A stretch of 64,000 bases of DNA from Escherichia coli (GCF_036503815.1 NZ_AP027764.1:2356001-2420000); one strand, 5' to 3'; numbered from the stretch's first letter, positions 29,955 to 39,415 are shown. Made by a program: numbers and translations. The notes: a model not told the origin generated them from the letters alone.

Positions 29955-30260
29955 TCAGGCGAGTTTTGCCTGATTGATTTGACTCAGTGGCTCATTGACA
30001 TCGAAAACTTTGGCGACAACTTCCTCAACGCCGAGATTTTTCAGTCGGGCAGTATGTTTTTCCAGATAGGCAAGGGCGCTTTTTTCATCAGTGAAAAGGT
30101 AGATCCCACCGGCTTCGTGGTTCTTTTCACTTTCTGTCCATACCTTCCACAGAAAACCAGGTTCCTGATTAATCGACTCAGCAAGCGGTTTAAGCTGCTC
30201 AGCCATTGCGTCGCCAAATGGGCCATTAAAAGCAAAATGAAGTTGTAACAAAGTTGCCAT
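29955..30260 (-). CDS. ydhR: Monooxygenase-like small protein YdhR
   Basis: A 101-residue alpha/beta ferredoxin-fold protein of the YdhR family (dimeric alpha-beta barrel, resembling small monooxygenases such as those acting on polyketides). The central [21 protein letters not shown] segment is characteristic. It lacks cofactor motifs, and its substrate is unknown. GGAGAATC precedes the ATG. It has its own terminator and appears monocistronic. Confidence 0.92.
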
Positions 30261-30335
30261 AGCGATTCTCCTTCTGATAACGCATACGAAGACAGTGTAA
30301 ATCTTTTAACGTATTGGATACAGAGAAGAAACAGA

Positions 30336-30370
30336 GGGAAAAAGGAGAAGACCAGATTAAGAAAATCTGG
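30336..30370 (-). terminator. Terminator of the tRNA-Val operon
   Basis: CCAGATT / AATCTGG stem that begins in the CCA end of the downstream tRNA, followed on the minus strand by TCTTCTCCTTTTTCCC. Confidence 0.75.
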
Positions 30371-30444
30371 TGCGTCCGAGTGGACTCGAACCACCGACCC
30401 CCACCATGTCAAGGTGGTGCTCTAACCAACTGAGCTACGGACGC
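30368..30444 (-). tRNA. valW: tRNA-Val (anticodon GAC), second copy
   Basis: 77 nucleotides with encoded CCA. Acceptor stem GCGTCCG / CGGACGC, anticodon arm CCACC-TTGACAT-GGTGG with anticodon GAC, and T-loop TTCGAGT. It lies four bases after the other tRNA-Val gene in one short operon. Which copy is valV and which valW follows the known transcription order. Confidence 0.97.
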
Positions 30445-30448
30445 AGGA

Positions 30449-30525
30449 TGGTGCGTTCAATTGGACTCGAACCAACGACCCCCACCATGTCAAGGTGGTG
30501 CTCTAACCAACTGAGCTATGAACGC
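30449..30525 (-). tRNA. valV: tRNA-Val (anticodon GAC), first copy
   Basis: 77 nucleotides with encoded CCA, acceptor stem GCGTTCA / TGAACGC and the same anticodon arm and GAC anticodon as its neighbour. The differences from the other copy are paired changes in the acceptor and T stems. Confidence 0.97.
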
Positions 30526-30551
30526 AACGTTGTAGGTGACAACGGGGACGA

Positions 30552-30580
30552 ATATTAGCGGCAGAGTGGGAAGGTGGCAA
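30552..30580 (-). promoter_or_regulatory. Promoter of the tRNA-Val operon
   Basis: Minus-strand TTGCCA (30575-30580), 17-base spacer, TAATAT (30552-30557), then a GC-rich discriminator TCGTCCCCG before valV. Such a discriminator is typical of stable-RNA promoters under stringent control. Confidence 0.8.
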
Positions 30581-30833
30581 GAGGCAAAACGTAATTTTCT
30601 GCGGTATTTCGACCGTTTGCAGAGCTTTTAAGCAAATTGGCTATATTTTGTTGATTTGCAAGGGCGATTTTTATTCAGGATCGCATTTACATCTGACACA
30701 ACCCAATAATCTGTGTATCAGAGTTTAAACAGAGTTGTTTGCCACCATCTCAAAATCTGTCGTGGATAAATCCTCCGTAGCCTTTACACTTATGTAGCAA
30801 TAAAGGCACACAGATGCAGCAAAGGAATAAATC
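30581..30833. other. Region between the tRNA promoter and ydhQ
   Basis: About 250 bases with no gene. It should contain upstream elements of the tRNA promoter and the ydhQ promoter; the ribosome site AAAGGAA lies before ydhQ. Nothing else is recognisable. Confidence 0.5.
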
Positions 30834-32090
30834 ATGGGATCTGATGCGAAAAACTTGATGAGCGACGGGAACGTGCAAATTGTTAAGACCGGCGAGGTCA
30901 TTGGCGCGACGCAACTTACTGAAGGTGAGTTAATTGTTGAAGCTGGCGCAAGAGCCGAAAATACCGTGGTCACGGGGGCCGGTTGGTTGAAAGTGGCAAC
31001 CGGTGGGATCGCCAAATGCACACAGTACGGCAACAATGGCACGCTATCGGTCAGTGACGGTGCCATTGCCACAGACATTGTTCAGTCCGAGGGAGGCGCA
31101 ATTAGTCTCTCTACGCTCGCTACGGTTAATGGCCGCCATCCAGAAGGTAAATTTAGCGTTGATCAGGGTTATGCCTGCGGTTTGTTGCTGGAAAATGGCG
31201 GTAACCTGCGTGTACTGGAAGGCCATCGCGCGGAAAAAATCATTCTCGATCAAGAGGGCGGCCTGTTGGTCAACGGGACGACCTCAGCGGTCGTGGTAGA
31301 TGAAGGTGGTGAATTGTTGGTGTATCCAGGTGGGGAAGCCAGCAATTGTGAGATTAATCAGGGCGGCGTTTTTATGCTGGCGGGGAAAGCCAGTGATACA
31401 TTGCTTGCTGGCGGCACCATGAATAATCTCGGTGGTGAAGACTCTGACACTATTGTTGAGAATGGATCCACTTATCGTCTGGGGACGGATGGCCTTCAGC
31501 TCTATAGTTCCGGTAAGACGCAAAACCTGTCCGTTAATGTGGGTGGTCGGGCTGAAGTGCATGCTGGTACGCTGGAAAACGCGGTAATACAAGGTGGGAC
31601 AGTGATCTTGTTGTCACCCACCAGCGCGGACGAAAATTTTGTCGTAGAGGAAGATCGCGCACCGGTTGAACTGACCGGGAGTGTTGCATTACTGGACGGC
31701 GCTTCAATGATTATTGGCTATGGCGCAGATCTGCAACAATCATCGATTACTGTACAGCAGGGCGGTGTGTTGATTTTCGATGGCAGTACGGTAAAAGGTG
31801 ACAGTGTCACTTTCAATATTGGTAACATCAATCTGAATGGTGGAAAACTGTGGCTGATCACTGATGCGGCAACGCATGTGCAACTGAAAGTGAAACACCT
31901 GCGCGGAGAGGGAGCGATTTGCCTGCAAACCAGTGCGAAAGAGATTTCACCTGACTTCATCAATGTTAAAGGGGATGTTAACGGTGATATACACGTTGAG
32001 ATAACAGATGCCAGTCGGCAAACTTTGTGTAACGCACTGAAATTACAGCCAGACGAAGACGGGATTGGCGCAACGCTCCAGCCTGCGTAA
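30834..32090 (+). CDS. ydhQ: Autotransporter-passenger-like protein YdhQ
   Basis: A 418-residue protein built of imperfect repeats of about 18-20 residues (patterns such as xGGxLxVxxGGxA, VVTGAGWLKVATGG) typical of AIDA-type autotransporter passengers and predicted to form a right-handed beta-helix. Residues 1-20 show no signal peptide, and there is no beta-barrel translocator at the C-terminus. Either it is a relic of an autotransporter or a cytoplasmic beta-helix protein. Function unknown. It ends in a strong terminator shared with the mdtK side. Confidence 0.88.
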   Translation: MGSDAKNLMSDGNVQIVKTGEVIGATQLTEGELIVEAGARAENTVVTGAGWLKVATGGIAKCTQYGNNGTLSVSDGAIATDIVQSEGGAISLSTLATVNGRHPEGKFSVDQGYACGLLLENGGNLRVLEGHRAEKIILDQEGGLLVNGTTSAVVVDEGGELLVYPGGEASNCEINQGGVFMLAGKASDTLLAGGTMNNLGGEDSDTIVENGSTYRLGTDGLQLYSSGKTQNLSVNVGGRAEVHAGTLENAVIQGGTVILLSPTSADENFVVEEDRAPVELTGSVALLDGASMIIGYGADLQQSSITVQQGGVLIFDGSTVKGDSVTFNIGNINLNGGKLWLITDAATHVQLKVKHLRGEGAICLQTSAKEISPDFINVKGDVNGDIHVEITDASRQTLCNALKLQPDEDGIGATLQPA

Positions 32091-32096
32091 AAACAC

Positions 32097-32130
32097 AGGC
32101 GCAACCCGTGAAGGTTGCGCCTTATCTTTA
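32097..32130 (+). terminator. ydhQ terminator
   Basis: AGGCGCAACC / GGTTGCGCCT stem with six-base loop, then TATCTTTA. It also abuts the convergent mdtK stop and could act on both strands. Confidence 0.75.
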
Positions 32131-33504
32131 CTAGCGAGCTGCTCGTTGCAGAATGATGGTTGATGGCAGACGTTGCAGGAAACGCATTCGCAGCATCATC
32201 ATAATAGCTGCCGATGTCAGGCCGATAATAAACCCTATCCAGAAGCCTGCTGGCCCCATAGGCTCAACAACCAGATCGGTCAGTGCCAGAATATAGCCGC
32301 TTGGCAAGCCCAGCACCCAGTAAGCCGTAAAGGTGATATAGAAAATGGAGCGCGTATCTTTATAACCACGCAAAATCCCACTGCCAATGACCTGGATTGA
32401 GTCAGAAATCTGATATACTGCCGCCAGCAACATCAAATGCGCAGCCAGCGTTACAACCTCGGGATTGTCGTTATACAAGAGGGCGATTTGCTCCCGCAGT
32501 GAAACTGTGAATATGGCCGTCAGAGTCGCCATACAGACACCCACCATAAGGCCGGTCCGCGCTGCTGTTTGTGCATCCAGCGTTGAACCCTGACCCAGAC
32601 GATAACCTACGCGGATAGTTACCGCTGCCGCCAGCGACATGGGAAGCACGAACATCAGTGAACTAAAGTTCAGGGCAATCTGATGTCCTGCGACATCAAC
32701 AATACCGAGCGGAGACACTAACAGAGCCACGACGGCAAACAGCGTTACTTCAAAGAACAGTGCCAGTGCAATCGGCAAACCGAGTTGAATCAGTCGTTTC
32801 ATAACCGCAGGATCGGGTTTCGCGGTGCCTTTTTCGTTACGGATATCGCGCATCGAGCGGGCGCGTTTAATGTAAGAAACCATGGCAAGGAACATGACCC
32901 AATACACCGCTGCTGTAGCTACGCCACAACCAACGCCACCGAGCTCTGGCATACCGAAATGACCATAAATAAAGATATAGTTCACCGGAATGTTCACCAG
33001 CAGGCCGATAAAGCCCATCACCATACCCGGCTTGGTTTTTGCCAGACCTTCACACTGGTTACGGGTAACCTGGAAGAACAGATAGCCCGGTGCGCCCCAC
33101 AGCAATGCACGCAAATAACCCACGGCTTTGTCCGCCAGAGCCGGGTCGATATTTTCCATAGATCGGATAATGTAACCCGCATTCCACAGCACCAGCATAA
33201 TAAGAACGGAAACAAAACCTGCCAGCCAGAACCCTTGTCGCACCTGATGCGCAATGCGCTCACGTCGACCGGAACCATTTAATTGCGCGATAACCGGCGT
33301 TAATGCCAGCAGCAGCCCGTGACCAAAGAGGATCGCCGGAAGCCAGATAGAAGTACCGATAGCGACCGCCGCCATGTCGGTGGCACTATAGCCGCCCGCC
33401 ATCACGGTATCGACAAAACCCATCGCAGTTTGGGCGATTTGCGCGAGAATCACCGGGATTGCTAATGCTAATAACAGACGCGCTTCACTGATATACTTCT
33501 GCAC
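32131..33504 (-). CDS. mdtK: MATE multidrug efflux pump MdtK
   Basis: A 457-residue, twelve-segment inner-membrane antiporter of the MATE family (NorM type, formerly YdhE) that exports fluoroquinolones and other cationic drugs with Na+ or H+. The family N-terminal segment PVILAQIAQTAMGFVDTVMAG is clear. Translation starts at GTG (complement of 33502-33504), with AAAGGTG upstream. Its promoter region is shared with the divergent ribE across 214 bases. Confidence 0.97.
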   Translation of the reverse strand: MQKYISEARLLLALAIPVILAQIAQTAMGFVDTVMAGGYSATDMAAVAIGTSIWLPAILFGHGLLLALTPVIAQLNGSGRRERIAHQVRQGFWLAGFVSVLIMLVLWNAGYIIRSMENIDPALADKAVGYLRALLWGAPGYLFFQVTRNQCEGLAKTKPGMVMGFIGLLVNIPVNYIFIYGHFGMPELGGVGCGVATAAVYWVMFLAMVSYIKRARSMRDIRNEKGTAKPDPAVMKRLIQLGLPIALALFFEVTLFAVVALLVSPLGIVDVAGHQIALNFSSLMFVLPMSLAAAVTIRVGYRLGQGSTLDAQTAARTGLMVGVCMATLTAIFTVSLREQIALLYNDNPEVVTLAAHLMLLAAVYQISDSIQVIGSGILRGYKDTRSIFYITFTAYWVLGLPSGYILALTDLVVEPMGPAGFWIGFIIGLTSAAIMMMLRMRFLQRLPSTIILQRAAR

Positions 33505-33718
33505 GTGAACACCTTTTATTTGTAGTTATATGAGAGACTAAAAAGCCGCCTGAATGGGCAGCAAAAAGAAGAAGCAGGGGAAATTCAGTCTATTGTAGCG
33601 AGGATTTATTAATTCTCCAGTGAAAAAATAGCCATTCTTACCCCTTCACTGGTAAGGGCGTTTTCCACCTGCTATTGTGCTGAACAGAATGTCTTAACTG
33701 ATTTCAGGAGTTGTGAGT

Positions 33719-34360
33719 ATGTTTACGGGGATTGTACAGGGCACCGCAAAACTGGTGTCGATTGACGAGAAACCAAATTTTCGCACACATGTGGTTGAGT
33801 TACCTGACTACATGCTGGACGGTCTGGAAACCGGTGCGTCCGTGGCGCATAACGGTTGCTGCCTGACCGTGACGGAGATTAACGGCAACCATGTCAGTTT
33901 TGACCTGATGAAAGAAACGTTACGTATTACCAATCTTGGCGATTTAAACGTGGGGGATTGGGTAAATGTTGAGCGGGCGGCGAAATTTAGCGATGAAATT
34001 GGCGGACACTTAATGTCAGGTCATATTATGACCACCGCTGAAGTGGCTAAAATATTAACCTCGGAAAATAATCGCCAGATCTGGTTTAAAGTCCAGGATA
34101 GTCAGCTGATGAAATATATCCTGTACAAAGGATTTATTGGCATCGACGGTATTAGCCTGACCGTCGGCGAAGTCACGCCAACGCGTTTTTGCGTCCATTT
34201 AATTCCGGAAACACTGGAACGCACGACTCTTGGGAAGAAAAAACTCGGCGCACGCGTCAACATTGAAATCGATCCACAAACTCAGGCAGTGGTAGATACG
34301 GTAGAACGTGTGCTGGCGGCACGAGAAAATGCCATGAATCAACCAGGTACAGAAGCCTGA
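33719..34360 (+). CDS. ribE: Riboflavin synthase alpha subunit
   Basis: Also called ribC in E. coli. A 213-residue enzyme that dismutates two 6,7-dimethyl-8-ribityllumazines to riboflavin. It has two lumazine-binding repeats, the first beginning MFTGIVQGTAKL and the second around HLMSGHIMTTAEV. I use the ATG at 33719 with CAGGAG eight bases upstream, rather than the GTG two codons earlier, which is too close to that site. Followed by a GC-rich stem-loop. Confidence 0.96.
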   Translation: MFTGIVQGTAKLVSIDEKPNFRTHVVELPDYMLDGLETGASVAHNGCCLTVTEINGNHVSFDLMKETLRITNLGDLNVGDWVNVERAAKFSDEIGGHLMSGHIMTTAEVAKILTSENNRQIWFKVQDSQLMKYILYKGFIGIDGISLTVGEVTPTRFCVHLIPETLERTTLGKKKLGARVNIEIDPQTQAVVDTVERVLAARENAMNQPGTEA

Positions 34361-34366
34361 TCTGAA

Positions 34367-34389
34367 ATCGCCCCCGGAGCGGGGGCGAT
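34367..34389. terminator. Stem-loop between ribE and cfa
   Basis: ATCGCCCCC / GGGGGCGAT stem with loop GGAGC, between convergent stops. Very stable, but no T-tract follows on either strand, so it may define mRNA ends by blocking exonucleases. Confidence 0.55.
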
Positions 34390-34399
34390 AGAATAGCCT

Positions 34400-35548
34400 C
34401 TAGCGAGCGACTCGAAGGCCGTTTTCGACTCCGCGAGAGAACACCACCTGCCAGAGCTGAATATCACGGGCGCGGAAAGCACCTGCACAGGCATTCAGAT
34501 AATAGGTAAACATCCGTTTAAAGCGTTCACTGTAATTATCCGCAATTTCTGGCCATGCGGCGAGGAATCGTTCATACCACGCCATCAACGTAGTATCGTA
34601 ATCAGCACCGAAGTTATGCCAGTCTTCCATCACAAAGTGGGGTTCGCTGGACTGAGCAATCTGGCGCACAGAGGGCAGGCAACCGTTCGGGAAAATATAT
34701 TTATTAATCCAGGGATCAACATTCAGATCGGTTTTTTTCGAACCGATAGTATGGAGCAGGAATATGCCTTCCGGTTTCAAATTACGATCCACCACCGCAA
34801 AATAGGTATCGTAATTTTTCGGTCCGACGTGCTCGAACATCCCCACAGAAACAATACGATCAAACTGGTCGTTCAGGTCACGATAATCTTGCAGCAAAAT
34901 GGTGACATCCAGGCCTTTACAGCGTTCCTGAGCCATTTTTTGCTGTTCAGCAGAAATGGTGACGCCCACCACGCTTACGTCATAGTTAGACGCCATGTAA
35001 TGCGCCAGTCCGCCCCAACCACAGCCAATATCCAGTACGCGCATCCCTGGTTTTAACTGCAATTTTTCACAAATCATTTTGAGCTTCGCCTGCTGGGCAG
35101 ATTCCAGATTATCGGCATCTTTCCAGTAAGCGCAGGAATATTGCATGAAGGGATCAAGCATGCGGCTGAACAAGTCATTACCCAAATCGTAATGCTCTTT
35201 GCCGACTATCCAGGCACGTTTTTTACTCTGCAGATTGAAGAGACGAGCGCCGGCAATACGCAGCGTGTCTTTGAAATGATGGGGGAGTTGGTTCTCGAGA
35301 CCTGCGCGTAAGACTTTGCTAAAAAACATATCCAGTCGGTCACATTCCCACCAGCCATCCATATAACTTTCGCCTAACCCCAAAGAGCCTTCCTGCAGAA
35401 CGCGTTTAAAAAAATCGGGGTTTTTGACACGAATATCCGCCGGGGCAGAACCGTTAATGGCTATACCGGCACGGCTAAGTAATTCGTTGGCGATACGGTA
35501 CCAGTTGTCATCCGGTACACTGACTTCTTCTATACACGATGAACTCAT
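34400..35548 (-). CDS. cfa: Cyclopropane-fatty-acyl-phospholipid synthase
   Basis: A 382-residue SAM-dependent enzyme on the inner face of the cytoplasmic membrane. It converts unsaturated acyl chains of phospholipids to cyclopropane forms, mainly on entry to stationary phase or in acid. The SAM motif VLDIGCGWGG spans 171-180 and the active-site region contains C139 (QYSCAYW). Two promoters of different type can be seen upstream (listed), which fits its growth-phase control. RydC and other sRNAs are known to act on its long leader. Confidence 0.98.
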   Translation of the reverse strand: MSSSCIEEVSVPDDNWYRIANELLSRAGIAINGSAPADIRVKNPDFFKRVLQEGSLGLGESYMDGWWECDRLDMFFSKVLRAGLENQLPHHFKDTLRIAGARLFNLQSKKRAWIVGKEHYDLGNDLFSRMLDPFMQYSCAYWKDADNLESAQQAKLKMICEKLQLKPGMRVLDIGCGWGGLAHYMASNYDVSVVGVTISAEQQKMAQERCKGLDVTILLQDYRDLNDQFDRIVSVGMFEHVGPKNYDTYFAVVDRNLKPEGIFLLHTIGSKKTDLNVDPWINKYIFPNGCLPSVRQIAQSSEPHFVMEDWHNFGADYDTTLMAWYERFLAAWPEIADNYSERFKRMFTYYLNACAGAFRARDIQLWQVVFSRGVENGLRVAR

Positions 35549-35580
35549 AGTTTCTCCATCACTGGTCGGTGATCAGAACC

Positions 35581-35594
35581 TTAAAACAGCGTAG
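35581..35594 (-). promoter_or_regulatory. cfa proximal (sigma-S type) promoter
   Basis: The minus strand has CTACGCT (35588-35594), close to the sigma-S -10 CTACACT, and a start expected at about 35581, which is 33 bases before the ATG. Confidence 0.7.
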
Positions 35595-35759
35595 ACGCTT
35601 TTTGGGCTTTGTGAGAAATCTCGCAGAAAAAACCGCGAGTCTATAATCCGACGTAGAACAGAGGGAAAGGAGGAACCCTTGCCGAAATGACCATCCATAG
35701 TGAGTCGGGAACGATCCTGTCCCCGTAAAAACATAATATTTATCGTAGCTTTAACAACT

Positions 35760-35795
35760 CGAAATTAGTATAGGCCGCTAATTTCAATCATACAA
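35760..35795 (-). promoter_or_regulatory. cfa distal (sigma-70) promoter
   Basis: Minus-strand TTGTAT (35790-35795), a 17-base spacer and TATACT (35767-35772). The predicted start near 35760 gives a leader of about 212 bases, the length known for the long cfa mRNA. Confidence 0.8.
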
Positions 35796-35838
35796 CAAAA
35801 TTTTGTTAGCAGCCTAAGTATAAGCATATCGATATAGA

Positions 35839-37050
35839 TCAGTGTGATTCGCTATGAGCGACTTCGGCATTGCCATGATTCTGGCAGTCTACTTCTTCAC
35901 AACGTTGCATCTTGTAACCCAGAGCGACCAGCACTACTGTTGATAACATCACGCTGGTGGTGGTGAGCAATGGCGTGCTGATACTGATAAGCCAGGAAAC
36001 TACCAGACTTGCGAGGAAGCACAGACCCAGTTGTAGAGTGTTCTGCAACGCTGCGGCGCGACCAGTTGCATGTGGGAAAGGACGCAGTGCCTGGGCGACA
36101 ACAATCGGGTAGATCGCGCCGTTGGCAATCGCCATCACACAGAATGGGATCAGGATTTCGGCCAGCGACACATGGCTAATGAAGCCCGCAGCCCAGGTCG
36201 CAATGACGCTGACAGCAAACAGCACCAGCAACCACGGTAATAACTGCTTGCCTTGCCATTTTTGTAGTGCGGCGCGACAGCCATAGCCACCAATCAGAAA
36301 CGCGATAGTTTGCGGGACATAACTTAAACCAATCACTGCCGGGCTGTAACCCATTTCGCTAAGGATGAACGGTGAACCGGTCAGCCATGCAAAAAAACTG
36401 GCTGAACAGGCCGCGTAAATCAGCACATTGCCACGATAGGTTTTTGAACGCAGTAAGTCGGTAAAGGTCAACGCATCCTGACTATTGTTACGGGCCTTCG
36501 TCGTGGGTTTAAGCCAGAAAATAGGCAAAATCAGTACCACGGTAATGGCAAACAGTGTGGCGAAAATCGCCTGCCAGGAAAAATGGACCAGAAGCCAACT
36601 TCCTAAAAGAGGAGCCAGTGCCGGAGATAGACCCACTAGCGGCATGATGGTCGCAAAAATACGGTTAACTTTCTGTGAAGGATAATAATCCGTCACTAAC
36701 GCTTGCCAGATAACCGCCGCCGCGCAGACACCCACAGCCTGTACAAAACGCAATACCAGCAGCGTGGCGGCGTTTTCAACCCACAGCATCCCCAGACTAC
36801 CTAACGCAAAAATTGTCAGGCCGATAAATAACACCGGTTTACGACCATAACGGTCGGAGAGCGGCCCCCACAGAAGCTGGGCTGCGGCAAATCCGGCAAG
36901 GAACAGACTAAGGCTGGCACTGACAGCAGACGCAGGCGTTTGCAGGTCGGCCTGTATGGCGGCGAAAGCAGGCAGATACATATCGGTTGCCAGAAAACCG
37001 AGTACGCTCAAACCTGCCAGCCAGACTAAAAATCTTTTCCCAGGTTGCAT
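35839..37050 (-). CDS. punC: Purine nucleoside MFS transporter PunC
   Basis: A 403-residue drug/proton-antiporter-type MFS protein (formerly YdhC) with twelve hydrophobic segments and the loop motif SDRYGRKPV. It has been described as a purine nucleoside transporter controlled by the divergent LysR-type activator PunR (YdhB), 112 bases away. The C-terminal tail is hydrophilic and ends in an unusual Cys/His-rich stretch (MQRCEEVDCQNHGNAEV). Its location next to purR fits a purine-related role. Confidence 0.9.
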   Translation of the reverse strand: MQPGKRFLVWLAGLSVLGFLATDMYLPAFAAIQADLQTPASAVSASLSLFLAGFAAAQLLWGPLSDRYGRKPVLFIGLTIFALGSLGMLWVENAATLLVLRFVQAVGVCAAAVIWQALVTDYYPSQKVNRIFATIMPLVGLSPALAPLLGSWLLVHFSWQAIFATLFAITVVLILPIFWLKPTTKARNNSQDALTFTDLLRSKTYRGNVLIYAACSASFFAWLTGSPFILSEMGYSPAVIGLSYVPQTIAFLIGGYGCRAALQKWQGKQLLPWLLVLFAVSVIATWAAGFISHVSLAEILIPFCVMAIANGAIYPIVVAQALRPFPHATGRAAALQNTLQLGLCFLASLVVSWLISISTPLLTTTSVMLSTVVLVALGYKMQRCEEVDCQNHGNAEVAHSESH

Positions 37051-37162
37051 GTATATTCTCTAAATCTCTCAATTAAACACCGCCGCAAAGTGTAGGGAGT
37101 GAAATTAGTGTTGTGAAACGGTAATATTTGATGACTGGTTTCAAAAATTTTGCAGGCAGACT

Positions 37163-38095
37163 ATGTGGTCAGAATATTCACTCGAAGTTGTTGATGCGGT
37201 AGCGCGTAATGGTAGTTTTAGCGCTGCAGCCCAGGAGTTGCATCGCGTTCCTTCTGCGGTCAGCTATACCGTGCGTCAGCTGGAAGAGTGGCTGGCGGTG
37301 CCTCTGTTTGAACGACGTCACCGTGATGTGGAACTGACCGCTGCCGGGGCGTGGTTTCTCAAAGAAGGGCGCTCTGTTGTCAAAAAAATGCAGATCACTC
37401 GGCAGCAATGTCAGCAGATAGCGAACGGCTGGCGCGGTCAGTTAGCTATCGCAGTGGATAATATTGTCAGGCCAGAACGTACACGGCAGATGATCGTTGA
37501 TTTTTATCGCCATTTTGATGATGTCGAACTTCTTGTCTTTCAGGAAGTGTTCAACGGTGTCTGGGATGCGCTTTCCGACGGGCGCGTGGAACTGGCGATT
37601 GGCGCAACACGCGCGATTCCGGTAGGCGGTCGTTATGCCTTCCGGGATATGGGGATGCTAAGCTGGAGTTGCGTTGTTGCCAGCCACCACCCGCTGGCGT
37701 TGATGGATGGCCCGTTCAGCGATGATACGTTGCGCAACTGGCCGTCATTGGTGCGCGAAGACACCTCGCGAACGCTACCTAAACGTATTACCTGGTTGCT
37801 GGATAACCAAAAAAGACTTGTCGTGCCTGACTGGGAATCATCGGCAACCTGTATCTCGGCAGGATTATGCATAGGGATGGTGCCAACACATTTCGCCAAA
37901 CCGTGGCTTAATGAGGGGAAGTGGGTAGCATTAGAACTGGAAAACCCCTTTCCGGATTCGGCATGTTGTCTGACATGGCAGCAAAATGATATGTCGCCTG
38001 CGTTAACCTGGTTGCTTGAGTATCTCGGCGATAGTGAGACGCTGAATAAGGAGTGGCTGCGGGAGCCGGAAGAGACTCCCGCAACGGGTGATTAA
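37163..38095 (+). CDS. punR: LysR-type activator PunR
   Basis: A 310-residue LysR-family regulator (formerly YdhB). The N-terminal helix-turn-helix lies at about 15-40 ([20 protein letters not shown]), followed by the linker helix and an effector domain of about 90-300. It is divergent from punC, the arrangement usual for a LysR activator and its target. Adenosine-related control has been reported. Its stop overlaps the convergent purR stop by three bases within TTAA. Confidence 0.92.
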
Positions 38096-39117
38096 CGACG
38101 ATAGTCTCGGAACGGGCCGTCAGCCACGGAGCGGCGTTCAATCAAGCGCGGATGCACTTCAATGGACTGCGGTTCTTCACGTTTGTTGACGATACGATCC
38201 AACAGCATGTTGAACGCTGTTTCACCCAGCGAATCTTTTGGCTGATGGATCGTGGTCAGCGCCGGCGTAAAATAGCGGGCGTTGCGCACGTTATCATAAC
38301 CGATCAGCGAAACATCCTGTGGGACGCGCAGACCCATTTCATCAGCAGCACAAAGTGCGCCCATTGCCATGATATCGCCACCACAGAAGACGGCAGTAGG
38401 GCGATGCGGCTGCGACAGTATTTGCTGCATGGCGCGATAACCGGATTCAGGTTCAAAGTCACCCTGTACAATCCAGCTTTCCGGCACCTTGATCATCGCT
38501 TCTTCCATCGCCTTCATAAAACCGGCAAGGCGGCCTGCGCCAGTGTTACGTTCCAGCGGGCCGGGGATAACGCCGATTTCGCGGTGACCGCGTTCAATCA
38601 GATAACGCCCGGCCATGTAGCCGCCTTCGAACGCGTTATCAATGACCGCATCGGTGAAGTCTGCCTTTGCTTCACCCCAGTCCATCACCACCATTGGGAT
38701 ATGGCGATACTCTTCCAGCATCGCCAGCAGCGGCTCTGGGTACTCAGAACACATCACCAGCAGACCATCGACGCGTTTTTGCGCCATCATCGACAGATAA
38801 GCCCGCTGTTTCTCAAGATTATTCCACGCATTGCCCAGAATCAGGGTGTAACCTTTCTGGAAGCAATTTTTTTCAACCGCTTCAATTATCTCGGCAAAAT
38901 AGGCCGCTTCGCTGCTGGTCGCCAGCAAACCGATAGACTTGGTGTGGTTAACCTTCAGGCTACGCGCCACCGCGCTAGGGGAGTAGTGTAATTCTTTGAT
39001 CGCTGCCCACACGGCGTTGCGCGTTTCTTCAGCGACGAAACGTGTTTTGTTGATTACGTGTGACACAGTTGTAGTGGAAACGTTTGCTCGTTTCGCTACA
39101 TCTTTTATTGTTGCCAT
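38092..39117 (-). CDS. purR: Purine repressor PurR
   Basis: A 341-residue LacI/GalR-family repressor of the purine synthesis regulon, active when bound to hypoxanthine or guanine. The DNA-binding domain starts [21 protein letters not shown], followed by the hinge helix ([12 protein letters not shown]) and a periplasmic-binding-protein-like effector domain from about residue 60. Two operators, one in the leader and one inside the coding sequence, allow autoregulation. It converges on punR with overlapping stop codons. Confidence 0.98.
39074..39089. promoter_or_regulatory. PurR operator O2, inside purR
   Basis: GTGGAAACGTTTGCTC has the PurR core AAACGTTTGC and lies in the codons for the helix-turn-helix, as known for purR autoregulation. 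Confidence 0.75.
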
Positions 39118-39161
39118 TCCATTTCACTCCAGACCCTAACTTCAGCTCCTGCAAAATCGCA

Positions 39162-39177
39162 AGGTAAACGTTTGCCT
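39162..39177. promoter_or_regulatory. PurR operator O1 in the purR leader
   Basis: AGGTAAACGTTTGCCT is a near-perfect PurR palindrome (consensus ACGCAAACGTTTTCGT) between the purR promoter and its start codon. Confidence 0.9.
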
Positions 39178-39415
39178 TTACACACCTTACGCACAACAAA
39201 AGTGTTGCGGTACGCCGGAAAAACGACACGGAGCGTCAGGAAGGGGTCAATGGCCAGTACGCAAATAGTGTAAGCGTGGAATTTTGGCCGATCTTGACGA
39301 AAAGGGGAAGTGGTAAAAACACTTATCATTATAAATGACGGGAGATTTTTTCATCACAGTGTGTAAAAATGCGTAATATCACTTTTTGTGTGGTAATAAA
39401 AAAGGAGAAAACTTG

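Noticed and set aside
33505..33718. FMN riboswitch ahead of ribE
   Set aside because: The 214-base mdtK-ribE region lacks the conserved FMN-aptamer junction sequences; in E. coli that riboswitch is expected at ribB, not here.
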